From: Harmothoe impar
Taxonomy: Eukaryota; Annelida; Polychaeta; Phyllodocida; Polynoidae
NCBI GenBank assembly: GCA_947462335.1
Contig: OX381719.1
Span: 67,062,808 to 67,126,807, forward strand
Length of the DNA: 64,000 bases
Direction: 5' to 3'
Shown here: positions 20,101-31,088 of the stretch, piece by piece
Layout: each line of letters opens with the position of its first letter
Numbering within the stretch: position 1 is the stretch's first letter
Program-made: the position numbers and the translations under genes
The notes under the pieces: generated by a model
Seen by the model: only the letters and a program-made list of their open reading frames with translations
Told to the model about the DNA's origin: nothing
Database searches by the model: none

Positions 20101-20297
20101 GTGTATATAATTACCCCATAATTATATAAGTATAATGCTACCGGTATGATTGGTCATAGTTGGTTATATATTTTACTTAGGTTTGTACTAAGCCTACCTG
20201 GCCTGCTGGCTCTGTATGCCCCAGGTCAGGGTCAAGGTTGTCCTTCTTCACTGGACCATGACCATCTAACAGGGATCCACACCTGTGTATTTTTCTT
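20101..20297 (+). repeat. A2 split direct repeat
   Basis: Copy of A1, 197 bp, directly after B1. A short T-rich spacer (20298-20322) separates it from B2. Confidence 0.93.
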
Positions 20298-20322
20298 CTT
20301 TTTTTTTACATTAATAAATAAG

Positions 20323-20406
20323 GGGTGGTTAAATCTACCCAAATTGGTCAATCAATTATCTATTGTTGTTGTTTATCATCATCGTTTCAGTTAGGTCAGC
20401 TTTATT
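20323..20406 (+). repeat. B2 split direct repeat, right end of element
   Basis: Copy of B1. The element ends in TTTATT and is followed by TCTCTAG. The left flank of A1 also ends in TCT, a possible recombination core. Confidence 0.9.
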
Positions 20407-22239
20407 TCTCTAGAAACTAATGGAGGCGTAGCCTAGGTCTTATATAAAACACCCATCAGCGCCCCCTCCCCTTAAGCCTTTTTTTTATAGAAAGTGGAGG
20501 AAAGACAAGCTAAACATTACAGAGGGTGAATATTTCTATAGGCTGCAATAGGGACTAGTGTTTGTATATGGTTGTGCTATCAATTATGGTGTAGGGGTGA
20601 GGGGTCTGCCCTGAAAGGAAATATAGTTTTAATGTGTTTTCCTTGGCCAGAGGATATGTCAGACATCAGAGCTTGGATGATGTATTCACGATAACATTCT
20701 CTTTTTGGCCCATGGTTTTTGGGCCCAATTTACCTTAATTCCAAAGTGATATTGGAACAGTGATGTAATTGTTTTAAAATTAATTATGAATGCCTCTTAA
20801 AAGAAAGTTGAAAATCACAGTTTTTTGCTTGTGTGGCCATCTCGGAATGTAACAGACTCTCAAACTAGGTCAGTTAGATATTGTAACTTTTTGCATTAGA
20901 TGTAACCAAAACGTTTGTGTCCAGCAAAGTCTGTTGCAAGAACATATTAATCAAAATTAAATAAATTGAAAATTTACAAATTGTTTAGTTCAATGTGAGG
21001 GGGGGGGTGGGGTATGGGGGGGTCCGGAATCTTTAATCTAAAAAGGAATGTCAGATGCTTGCTTCTCATGATGAACTTTTAAGTTGATTGTGGAGAATGC
21101 ATGGTAAATTTGGTTGTCTAACCTCCCATAACTGATATTATTTTGACACTAGATCTAAAGAAAATCGTTTACAAAAAAATCCAAGACCGAGACTCTTTCG
21201 AACTTTTGCCACAGTAAATCTAATACATAGACCAACTATTGCTGAGAAACCAGCTTATTTGAATTTATTCAATGTAAAATTCCCAAGTTACTGCACTACA
21301 TAAGTAGAGATACATTTTGAATGGCAAGGATTTACATACACTGTTCTCTTTACTAAATACTTATAACACCATGGCCTTACATCCTGGTATATGCACTGCT
21401 GACTAGACAGGGACGTACACATCTTTTTTCCATATATAAAAATGGCAGGATTGAAGACAGTTTTATCAATGTAATTTAATGTCGCTCTTATAAGGGCAGA
21501 TCATATGAATTTGTATTCTGCTAGAAATATGGAAACTCCCAATTATTGACCCCAACATCCATTTGAATTTGTTGAAAATGAAGAGGAAAGTATGTACAAA
21601 CTTTTTAAGAATAGAATCTACACACCACCTTCCGCTTTCCAGGCAGGAAATACACATGAAATAACTTATAACACGGTGATTCTATATTATTCATCATTAT
21701 TATTCAGAATTATATATTATTCATCATTAGGACCACATATCATCCCTCTTTCAAATTTTTTGGTTATTTTCCTTTCAAGAGTCATGTTTGATAGCATGTT
21801 ATAATAACTAATTGATTTTTAATCATTTTATTAGTTCATAGTAAGATCATGATGGGACATTTATGTTTGACAGCTACTTAGGTATAAAGAATATCTCATT
21901 GTTGTTGACTAAATATATATGTTGTATTTCCGGTTCTATTAAAGACTAAGGGCTATCAATGTCCTAAGCATATGACCACCTAGTTGTTATTGTAATGCTT
22001 ATGGTACGACGACCTGTACCATGTGGACTCTAAGACACATAACACAGAGTTCATCAAGGACCAATAACCTAAGCTAGTGATTCGCCCCTGTGTGCAGCAA
22101 ATTGGTTGGGAAAACAATTTCATAATACACCAGCTCCCCTGAATTCACCTGCATTCTTGTCGAGAGATCTGGTGATATAACTCACTTATTGGAATCTTCT
22201 GAACTACCTAAAAAAGCTCTTTGGATCATTGGGCTCTAG
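20407..22239. other. Intergenic DNA, no gene recognised
   Basis: AT-rich sequence with scattered homopolymers, including a G-rich run at ~20998-21025. Short ORFs here have no protein-like composition. No RNA gene or clear repeat was seen. Confidence 0.5.
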
Positions 22240-22506
22240 TAGTGCAAGTGCAGGAGCACACAGTTTTTCATACAGCTGGCGGGGAATTCCTTAATCCACT
22301 ATATGTAGTAGGACCAGCAGGACCTGAGGAGGCACAAGTGATTCAGGGTGTCAAGAAGGTGACAGGTTCTACCCGGCAGCAGCACTTGTCTTCATTAACA
22401 AAACGTAAGTTGGTGACTTTTGGTTTTGATCCCTATATGCACAGTGAGAAGTCTAAAGATCCTACCATTTATAGCATGAGCTTGGTTGAAAGAACGATGA
22501 TAGTGG
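22240..22506 (+). CDS. Possible internal exon of an unrecognised gene
   Basis: An open frame of about 95 codons is bounded by a plausible acceptor (CTCTAG at 22234-22239) and a strong donor (GTGAGT at 22507). The peptide looks like a real globular protein (for example GGEFLNPLYVVGP, STRQQHLSSLTKRKLV, PTIYSMSLVERTMIVG) rather than random translation. I do not recognise the family. No flanking exons were found, and the donor lies on the very edge of the foldback repeat that follows. It could equally be a fragment of a transposon protein or a stranded pseudogene exon. Confidence 0.4.
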
Positions 22507-22507
22507 G

Positions 22508-23256
22508 TGAGTCCATCAATAATCGACCAATGGCTCCCGGATGACCATCTCAGAATTCATCCTAATTGGGTAGGATGATGGCCAAATATCTTCTGAGTAA
22601 TATCTGTAAATATGGACTCCAAATTCCAAGCGGTTTGGATGAGGCAACCCGTTTAGTGAAGGGTAGTGGGCTCATCAAAAGCAGATCTTAAAGGAAAAGA
22701 CCACCAAAGTTGGGTCAATTTGATAAGTGACCGAACTTTGATCACCCCCAGTGCCCTCTGTGTGGTATTTCTAGAGTATATCTTGCTATGTCCAATAGTA
22801 CTGTATATGTTGTCCCCATTTTTAAATATATAGTTGTGTTTTGATCAGTAATCTGAACTAGGTGACATTTCAAATGTTGGACTTTTCTAATGTTTGCCTC
22901 ATTTCTGACTGAGTTTAGAGTCGTCCTGCCCCTACAAGTTGAGAGATATCTTACATGTTACATGTTGTGTCTCCTGTCCATATATAGAATATTTCATTGC
23001 TATAGTTGTGGGTTCCCTGTTGCCATAGTTTTCACATGGGACACTCGTGAAAATGGACCAGCTTTAAAATCTGCTTTTGATGAGCCCACTACCCTTCACT
23101 AAACGGGTTGCCACATCCAAAGCGCTTGGAATTTGGAATCCATATTTACTGATGTTACTCAGAAGATATTGGGCCATCATCCTACCCAATTAGGATGAAT
23201 TCTGAGATGGTCACCCGGGGAAATCCTCCATTTATGGTCGATTATGAATGGACTCA
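22508..23256. repeat. Foldback/MITE-like element with ~190-bp inverted arms
   Basis: The left arm 22508-22693 and right arm 23062-23256 are reverse complements over about 185-195 bp with few mismatches and indels. Shared segments include ATTCATCCTAATTGGGTAGG and CCCGTTTAGTGAAGGGTAGT. The centre (22694-23061) is ~370 bp and non-coding. No target duplication was identified. Confidence 0.85.
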
Positions 23257-23669
23257 GCCTATTTCGATTAAAATCGTGTTCATTTCAGGCCTTTACATAT
23301 TAGGGATCCATAGTAAATACACAGGTAGCCTACCCCTTATTGTTCTTTTACTTATTTGCATGATATCTCTCCAGTCACAGAGTATCCGCCCACTCCCCAA
23401 TAATAGGCCTCCAACCCCATACTCTTCCAAGCCCCCCTACCATGCCGTGTCCTTACCTCCCATCCCCGCCCCCCAACCCAACCGGCCGGGAACGCGGCGG
23501 GAACACAGCGGGCGCCTTTCTGCCCCAGATAGCTCCTGGTGATATCACCTTGGTTACACGCAGCCATCTCCCATGCTCGTTGCAAAAAAGTTTCAGTTTA
23601 CCTAGGGGCGGGTGGGGGAGCTTAGACTACTGATTGAGGCGATGTAGACCCCTAGGAGTAGGGAGATAT
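23257..23669. other. Spacer before the large LTR element
   Basis: No gene was recognised. A C-rich, proline-coding stretch at ~23390-23520 appears to be low-complexity DNA. Confidence 0.45.
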
Positions 23670-24224
23670 TGTAACATAACAACACTGAGAATAAATGTAT
23701 AAACCAGGTTCTTTATTCTGTCCAAGCCAACTCCCACTCCTGCCCTCTGCTCAGGGTCTCTCACACTCTGGGCCTCACATATCCCTGGCCTCCAGCCACC
23801 TGGCCTCCTCCTGCCCACCCCAGCCCTCTGGTCCCGTCGCTGACTCCGTCCCTCTGAGTCTCTGGCCGTGTGATCGAATTCTCTCTGACTACCCTCTCGT
23901 GGTGCCTTGTGCACCACATATATGCACCTATTTCTCCAGGGCTGGAGGGAGCGCTGGGAGCTGGTGGCCGTTACCTCATACACTGAAATAGCCATACTCT
24001 CTTCCGAGTGGTCCAACCGACATCACGTCACATGCATTCTCCAATCACATACAATCACACCACATCGGACCACATCCACCCTCCCATACCCCCGTCTGGA
24101 ACCAATTCCAAGAAGTTAGAAGGGGAGGGTGGTGGAAGAAGCAATCGACACAAACTATAGAATAAATACAATTACATAGTGAATAATAATATAATTAACG
24201 ATGGCTATACCTGGTTATATTACA
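23670..24224 (-). repeat. 3' LTR of the LARD-like element
   Basis: 555 bp, TG...CA ends with TGTAA/TTACA inverted termini. It differs from the other LTR at two bases (A/C near 23789 and T/C near 24003). Confidence 0.92.
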
Positions 24225-24238
24225 TCCCTCCCCTTTTT
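24225..24238 (-). other. Polypurine tract
   Basis: The minus strand reads AAAAAGGGGAGGGA immediately before the 3' LTR, the normal place for plus-strand priming. It sets the orientation of the element. Confidence 0.8.
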
Positions 24239-24379
24239 AAAAAGTTTTTCTCCTGAAAAACAACACTGTTGGAACACACCAATACAACTGTAATGCACGC
24301 TCATCAGCAGTGAAGCATTAACAGTCAAATAAGAATAAAAATAAACATAACAAAATCTCGGTACTCCTACTTCTACTTC

Positions 24380-25075
24380 CCTACACATCATAATACATTA
24401 CTATCCTGGAAAAGCTAAATCAGCTTATTCGTTGACAGGTTAGAAATAATTATGAATTATCTCAAAACACCTCTACACACATTCTCAACATCTCAATATC
24501 ACTACTCCTCTCCCAGAACACTACATCTCATAACATATTACTCTTCTGCACAGCTTATCAGCCTATTTTAGCAGTTAAGCAAACGTTATAGATACACTAG
24601 AATCCCCTTTATCACATCTACCTCTCATCTCCCTTCCGAACACATCTAATAACACATCACCCTTCTGCTAAGCTAATCAGCTTATTTTCATTAGCAGTCA
24701 AGCAATTGTTATAGATACACTGAAATATGATTTCTCACTTCTACTTCTTATCTCATTTTCTACCCCACCTAATAACAACTACCTTCATGCAAAGCTCATC
24801 AGCTTATCCATTGGCAATTAGATAATTGTTACAGATGTTACAAAATTCAACTCCACATCTCTACTCATCTTCTCACCTGCTACTATATCTCATAACACAT
24901 TACCTGCATGCAAAGCTCATCAGCTTATTCATTGGCAATTCAGTAACTACTATAGATATAATAGAATTCAACTCCTCACCTCTACTTCAAACATTAGAAT
25001 CTACTTCTAATCCCACTTCACATATCATTTACCAAGCATAGCTTATCAGCATCTTGCTTAGCAGTCAACTAATAA
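24380..25075. repeat. ~120-bp degenerate tandem repeat, about six units
   Basis: A unit containing GCTNATCAGCTTATT, then a GGCAATTNAG/GCAGTNAAGCAA segment, then GTTATAGATACACT recurs at about 24413, 24551, 24676, 24794, 24913 and 25036. It is inside the LARD-like element. Confidence 0.7.
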
Positions 25076-26769
25076 TTCCATATAACCTTGTCTCCAACTC
25101 TCATGTCCCACCCCTTAAATACCAGTAATTGTGCATGTGAATATATATATTCAACTGCTGTAAACTATATAGCAGTTACAGCAAAACAAGTGCAGGTAAA
25201 TATAAATGGTTACATGTTAATAAATATGCAATTACTGCAAACTGTATAGCACTTACAGTAAAACATATGCAAGTAAATATAAGTGGTTATACAAGAAATA
25301 GATAGGCAAGCTATATAATGTTCAAAGAGAGTCCAAAGCAAATGTTATTATACCATCACCACTAGCTACCTCGTTGTAGTCCTGTATGAATACAGTCATT
25401 GGTGCTAGACAGATTGAACACAGTCTTTGGTGCTAGATAAATCAAACACAGTCCTTGGTCCTAGGTGAATCAAACATAGTTCTTGGTCCTGCAGGGTTAA
25501 GTCATATATTCGTTTAGATTTAGCAGTGCCAGTAAATAAAGTTATCATTCAAGGGAGCAACACATGAGGCATCAAACATGAGGAGGTATTGTACAATGAA
25601 GAATGTTCCTTTTGATGATTAGTGTTCATATAATTCAGTACTGTTAATTCCTTGTGTAGTTTATGGGGTCCTTTTTAATGTTGTTCGCATTTTGATGAAA
25701 TATCAGAATACATTTACCATGAATAACATATATAATATTGATGCTAGCAAAATATATTCAATATGATCTCCTACAATGACCAATCCATCAATCTTGCATA
25801 TCAAACGATTTTCATTGCTATCAGCCAATCACTTGTTTACACAGCATGTAACTGCATCAACAACAAACTCTAGGCACACAGTATCTCAGCTAACATCACA
25901 CTTTGAACCATTAGATTGCACAACTATATATAGAAAAATTAAAATATAACACTACACAAATGCTAATGCTGTACCAATACACTGTACAAAGCTTTATACT
26001 ATATAAAATGGCAGGCTATTCTAAATATAAACACTCTAAACTCTAAACTTTATACGAATGCTAACTATATCCTTAACTCTAAGAGTACATTTTAAACTTT
26101 ATAACACCAGTGGTCTCAAACCACTGCCATTAATCCACAACTCCACAACTCATTGCTGTACTCACTCCATTTACAATAGCAAAATAACTCAAATAATTCA
26201 CTGATCTCTCATCACCTCAACTCATCTATTCTTCCGACATATAATAATCTCTATGTCATTTGTCCTCCCATGACTACCCTCTCCCACCTTATCATCTTCA
26301 TCTGATTCTATGATTTTTCCAATTAAAACAAAACAAAAAATAAACACAAAAAAAACAAAAAAAACATGGCACAAATAGGTACTAAAACCAGAAACCAGTG
26401 AAGTCCAGAGTCAATGCCCAATTTCCATATGCTACTCACAATACACCTGTCCAAAAAAGTATAAAGTTCCCTTTTCCATACTTCTGAATCATCACTTGCC
26501 TGTATTAACATCTCCTATGTTCTGAAACTCAGCTCACTTCTCTTATACTACTCCCACCCCAGGCAATAAAAATGCAGGTAACTGGACACCTGACATAATT
26601 TTAACCTGACAACTGAACACCAAACATCTGAAAACCTGGACACCTAAAACAACCTGACACCCTTACCCTGAACGCCTGTCACCCTTGATACCTGATACAC
26701 CTGACACATGCACATCTGGCACAAGCATACCTGACATCTAACATACCTGTAATTTAAACATCTAACATC
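25076..26769. other. Internal non-coding DNA of the LARD-like element
   Basis: Two short repeat sets are present: TGCAGGTAAATATAAATGGTTA-like segments (shown in part) near 25190 and 25268, and AGTCTTTGGTGCTAGAT-like ~32-bp units at about 25392-25490. The rest is AT-rich without ORFs or conserved domains. Confidence 0.55.
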
Positions 26770-27090
26770 CGATTCTCCTGACACACCTGTTACACCTGAC
26801 ACACCTGTCACCTGACACACCTGTTACACCTGACACACCTGACACACCTGTCACCCGACACACCTGTCACCTGACACACCTGTCACCTGACACACCCGTC
26901 ACCTGACACACCTGTCACATCTGACACACCTGTCACCTGACACACCCGTCACCTGACACACCTGTCACCTGACACACCTGTCACCTGACACACCCGTCAC
27001 CCGACACACCTGTCACATCTGACACACCTGCCACCTGACACACCTGTCACACCTGACACACCTGTTACACCTGACACACCTGTCATTCCT
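26770..27090. repeat. 16-bp minisatellite of CACCTGTCACCTGACA
   Basis: Head-to-tail units with variants CACCCGTC, CATCTG and TTACAC. The array is preceded from ~26600 by looser ACCTGACA/ACATCTGA phrases that look like its ancestral, decayed edge. Each unit contains two CACCTG E-box words. Confidence 0.88.
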
Positions 27091-27329
27091 GCACACACCT
27101 ACACACCTGCACATACCTGTACAACCATACCTATACCTGCTCCTATCAACCACCCTATGTAACTACTTGAAGTTTGAGAGACTGTCCCTGGGGGCCTCAG
27201 TGTATGCTTCTCAGGCTGGGAACTCTAAAGTCAGTTATGGTCAAGTTGGCTCAGTCAATTGAAATACCACAATAGAACTCCCTTGGTATCACTGAAGTTC
27301 CGTAATCACTTATTAATTATGCAATGAAA

Positions 27330-27965
27330 CATGACCCAAATATAACACAAGTTTGTCAACAACGTTAGTGCCAGATGGAATAATTAAACTTAATTAGGAA
27401 GAACTAAACTTAATTAATTCAATTAATAATCCACCAATTCAATTAGCACTGACTTAACCCAATTATCAACCGAACACAAGTTGTCTAAGAATAAATCACA
27501 TTCAACAAACTACTGGTGGCTAATTAACCTAATTTGACCTAATTAGTTATAACTTGACCTTATTATCAACCTAACACAAGATCTGCACTCAACTTATAAC
27601 CCAATGGATAATCTAATCTAATTAACTCAATCCTCCCAACTGCTAATTGCCTTGACCTAATTAACAATCACCTGAACTTATTATCAACCTAACACAAGAT
27701 CTGCACTCAACTTATTACCCAATGGATTAATCTAAACTGATTAACTCAATCCTCCCAACTGCTAATTGCCTTGACCTAATTAACAATCACCTGACCTAAT
27801 TATCAACCTAACACAAGATCTGCACTCAACTTATTACCCAATGGATTAATTTTAACCTAATTAACTTAATCCACCCAATTGCTAATTGTGTGAACCTAAT
27901 TAGTAATCACCTGACCTAATTATCGACCCAACACAAGTTCATCAGCTGTCCAATTACCAAGCAAC
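27330..27965. repeat. ~122-bp tandem repeat, four to five units
   Basis: The phrase ACACAAGATCTGCACTCAAC starts near 27571, 27690 and 27811, followed each time by TTATTACCCAATGGATTAAT and then TAATTAACTNAATCC. Less similar units extend left to ~27330 and right to ~27950. Confidence 0.8.
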
Positions 27966-29190
27966 ACCAATACCTGTACTCATCAGCACCTATATCTACA
28001 TTACTATATAAACACAGTGACCACTTGCAATTAATAATAATCCAAGTGGCAATAATAGCTTGTGTGTCTCTTATTCCCCAGACTCTGCATCACTACTGCA
28101 CTTACAGCTCTGCCCCTCACTGCTCCCTCTACCAGACAAAGTCTCACCAGACGACCCCAGAGTCCAACAAATGTCATCAATGTTGCTACGTCACTAAATG
28201 TCTGAACACCCAAACAACCTGAAACTATCTGCTCTCTGTTATCTGCGTGCCCAAGAATAGAAGTTGTTTACCCTGAGGGGGACAGCCTCTGTTTACCAGA
28301 CTGAGTGCCTATCACCAAACTTGATACAGCAAACACTTTACACCAAACTGATACACTATACCCAGCCAATCAGCCAATTCCCTTCTACTGATATCCCTAT
28401 ACTCAAATGGCATACACACAATGTGCCCTCCGTACCTATTTCTGATACTGAGCTAGACATATATCGGTGAACCTTGGTTCTACCGCTGTAAAAGCCTACA
28501 ACAACAGATTCTATTTTAAACCATGTATAGAGCAACTCAGACACTCTCTACGCAGTCAGACTTTGAATCAAATAAGCTGCTCCTTGTAGAGAGCTGCTCC
28601 ACAGGTCCCTTTTAAAATAGATTTTCTAACCAGCTTACTGCCACCAGTTTCCAAACATAAAATACACCACACAGTGGGGAATTTCAAATACCCTTTTTGC
28701 AAAGGTTTTGAGTATTATGCCACCACTCTCACTTTTATTCTCACTGCCATTCTTTCACCACTTGACAAAATACCCCAACTACCTTACATTAATTGAAGTA
28801 CCCTCTTCAGCATACAAACATGACTATCATGGTCATTACCTCCACATTAACCTCACAGTTGTGTGATCTCGCATAATTTTAAACCACTCAGTACCATTCA
28901 ATCAATATTACCTTTGACACAATATCACCTCAGATAAAATGCCATTTTAGCATGCATTTACCTGTCATCATTTATAATGTCATTACCACTACATCCTCCT
29001 TAATTACCTCCTCATTCAAGTTGACCTCAAAGTTCTAAGGTCAAACTGTTGCTCCCTTATAGCAAAATAGACTGGCACTCACAGTTCCATTGCGAAGATT
29101 TCTGGCCCTCAGGCAGGCTGGTGGACCCACACACAGACCACTGGTTACCTGGGGACCCTCAGCAGATGCAACCTCACGACACCAACCGAC
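27966..29190. other. Internal DNA of the LARD-like element without recognised features
   Basis: Both strands were read for gag, RT or integrase motifs and none was found. Only short spurious ORFs occur. Confidence 0.55.
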
Positions 29191-29682
29191 ACACAGACCG
29201 ACAGGTAGCTGGACCGACCGGCAGCCAGCTGGGCGCACCGACAGGCAGCTGGGCGAACCGACAGGCAGCTGGGCGAACCGACAGGCAGCTGGGCGAACCG
29301 ACAGGCAGCTGGGCGAACCGACAGGCAGCTGGGCGAACCGACAGGCAGCTGGGCGAACCGACAGGCAGCTGGGCGAACCGACAGGCAGCTGGGCGAACCG
29401 ACAGGCAGCTGGGCGAACCGACAGGCAGCTGGGCGAACCGACAGGCAGCTGGGCGAACCGACAGGCAGCTGGGCGAACCGACAGGCAGCTGGGCGAACCG
29501 ACAGGCAGCTGGGCGAACCGACAGGCAGCTGGGCGAACCGACAGGCAGCTGGGCGAACCGACAGGCAGCTGGGCAAACCGACAGGCAGCTGGGCGAACCG
29601 ACAGGCAGCTGGGCGAACCGACAGGCAGCTGGGCGAACCGACAGGCAGCTGGGCGAACCGACAGGCAGCTGGGCGAACCGAC
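29191..29682. repeat. 20-bp minisatellite, about 23 near-perfect copies
   Basis: The unit GGGCGAACCGACAGGCAGCT is almost invariant from 29231 to 29682; one copy has GGGCAAACC. Decayed units lead in from 29191. Both strands give long repetitive pseudo-ORFs. It sits about 130 bp from the primer site of the LARD-like element, in what would be its 5' leader. Confidence 0.95.
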
Positions 29683-29812
29683 ATGACCTTCAGAATGCTG
29701 GGTGGGCACAACTGGGCAGGCCCCGACACGTAGCAGACAGGAGACCAAGAGCAGGACTTAGTTCATTAGTAGGAGCGGCATGCTTTGGCCTGGTTGTTTT
29801 GGCCTTAAGAAT

Positions 29813-29828
29813 CCTGGTCACGGCACCA
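29813..29828 (-). other. Primer-binding site of the LARD-like element
   Basis: The minus strand reads TGGTGCCGTGACCAGG, 16 nt inside the 5' LTR. Its complement ends in CACCA as a tRNA 3' end does. The context TTTGGTGCCGTGACC is of the kind I associate with BEL/Pao elements; that assignment is from memory. Confidence 0.65.
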
Positions 29829-29844
29829 AATTTATCTCACGTGT

Positions 29845-30399
29845 TGTAACATAACAACACTGAGAATAAATGTATAAACCAGGTTCTTTATTCTGTCCAA
29901 GCCAACTCCCACTCCTGCCCTCTGCTCAGGGTCTCTCACACTCTGGGCCTCACATCTCCCTGGCCTCCAGCCACCTGGCCTCCTCCTGCCCACCCCAGCC
30001 CTCTGGTCCCGTCGCTGACTCCGTCCCTCTGAGTCTCTGGCCGTGTGATCGAATTCTCTCTGACTACCCTCTCGTGGTGCCTTGTGCACCACATATATGC
30101 ACCTATTTCTCCAGGGCTGGAGGGAGCGCTGGGAGCTGGTGGCCGTTACCTCATACACTGAAATAGCCATACTCTCTCCCGAGTGGTCCAACCGACATCA
30201 CGTCACATGCATTCTCCAATCACATACAATCACACCACATCGGACCACATCCACCCTCCCATACCCCCGTCTGGAACCAATTCCAAGAAGTTAGAAGGGG
30301 AGGGTGGTGGAAGAAGCAATCGACACAAACTATAGAATAAATACAATTACATAGTGAATAATAATATAATTAACGATGGCTATACCTGGTTATATTACA
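29845..30399 (-). repeat. 5' LTR of the LARD-like element
   Basis: 555 bp, matching 23670-24224 except at two positions. Confidence 0.92.
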
Positions 30400-31088
30400 T
30401 CATGTCAGAGGAAAAGTCTGGACTAAGCTGACAGCACCATAACATTATTTAAGCTACCACAAGCGGCCCTGGGTTAGGTCACACATACAAACGTAAGAAA
30501 GGATGTCACATCAAAGATAGGCGCCTAAATTTACTAATGAAAGACATGCATGCATGCAGCTTTGAGGCCTATTACCACCCAACCCTCCACAAACAAAAAA
30601 GAGAAATGGGCTAATCATTTTTGTTACCACAATCTCTCCTAGTGATGTCACAGCTGCCCCATGGCAGCCCCCATGGGAAACAAAAACATTTAAAGGGTTG
30701 CTGGCTGCCACTGCGTGGCAGCACCCTATCACTATGTTCCTGGGCCGCTGACACGGCGAGAAAACCTAAAAAAATTACGACCTCTCAAAATCTACAATTA
30801 TAATTGCCTAGCAGTGGGAACCTTTGTGTTAGCTTGATTAAATTGTTGGTGTCGCAAATGGCATCAAAGACCGCATCCCTTGGTTCTGGATGTTACAGAC
30901 ATTATTTCCTGACATTCTGTTTATAAAAAAAGATATTTTTTAGTACAAGTACAAGTACAAAAAAAAAGAAGTTAAAAAAACACCCTGAGTTCATATATAT
31001 ATGTATATTATAGGTCTATTCCCATGATAGACTTTGTGAGAGTATGACTAGACTTGGTGATCTGATGTCTATTTTCTTTATTTTCAGA
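30400..31088 (+). other. Upstream region and intron of the GT92 gene
   Basis: No ORF of note. The stretch ends in a strong acceptor, TTTTCTTTATTTTCAG at 31072-31087, one base before the GT92 start codon. A 5' untranslated exon must therefore lie upstream and was not located. Confidence 0.5.

Larger units (their letters stand above)
14841..20406 (+). mobile_element. Ngaro/PAT-like tyrosine-recombinase retrotransposon, apparently intact (5.57 kb)
   Basis: The order is A1 (14841-15037), gag, RT/RNase H, tyrosine recombinase, B1 (20017-20100), A2 (20101-20297), B2 (20323-20406). A1 and A2 (197 bp) look identical, and B1 and B2 (84 bp) look identical. This split direct repeat plan (A1-body-B1A2-B2), with a recombinase instead of a DDE integrase, is the hallmark of the Ngaro/PAT branch of DIRS-type elements, which integrate through a circular intermediate without target duplication. 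No target duplication is visible. The three reading frames have no obvious damage apart from the single UGA between gag and pol. It is likely a recent insertion. Confidence 0.93.
23670..30399 (-). mobile_element. Large non-autonomous LTR retrotransposon (LARD-like), BEL/Pao-type primer site
   Basis: Two 555-bp direct repeats (23670-24224 and 29845-30399) differ at only two positions by my alignment. They start TGTAACATAA and end TTATATTACA. Orientation is minus: next to the right LTR lies TGGTGCCGTGACCAGG, complementary to a tRNA 3' end, and next to the left LTR lies a polypurine tract AAAAAGGGGAGGGA. The 5.6-kb interior has no gag, protease, RT or integrase in any frame and is largely composed of tandem arrays. 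Nearly identical LTRs imply a recent insertion that must have used enzymes supplied by another element. Flanking 5-mers (GATAT and TCATG) do not match, so a target duplication is not evident. Confidence 0.88.

Noticed and set aside
29041..29849. ORFs of 194-266 codons on both strands at 29 kb
   Set aside because: Produced by the 20-bp minisatellite on either strand inside a non-coding LTR element.
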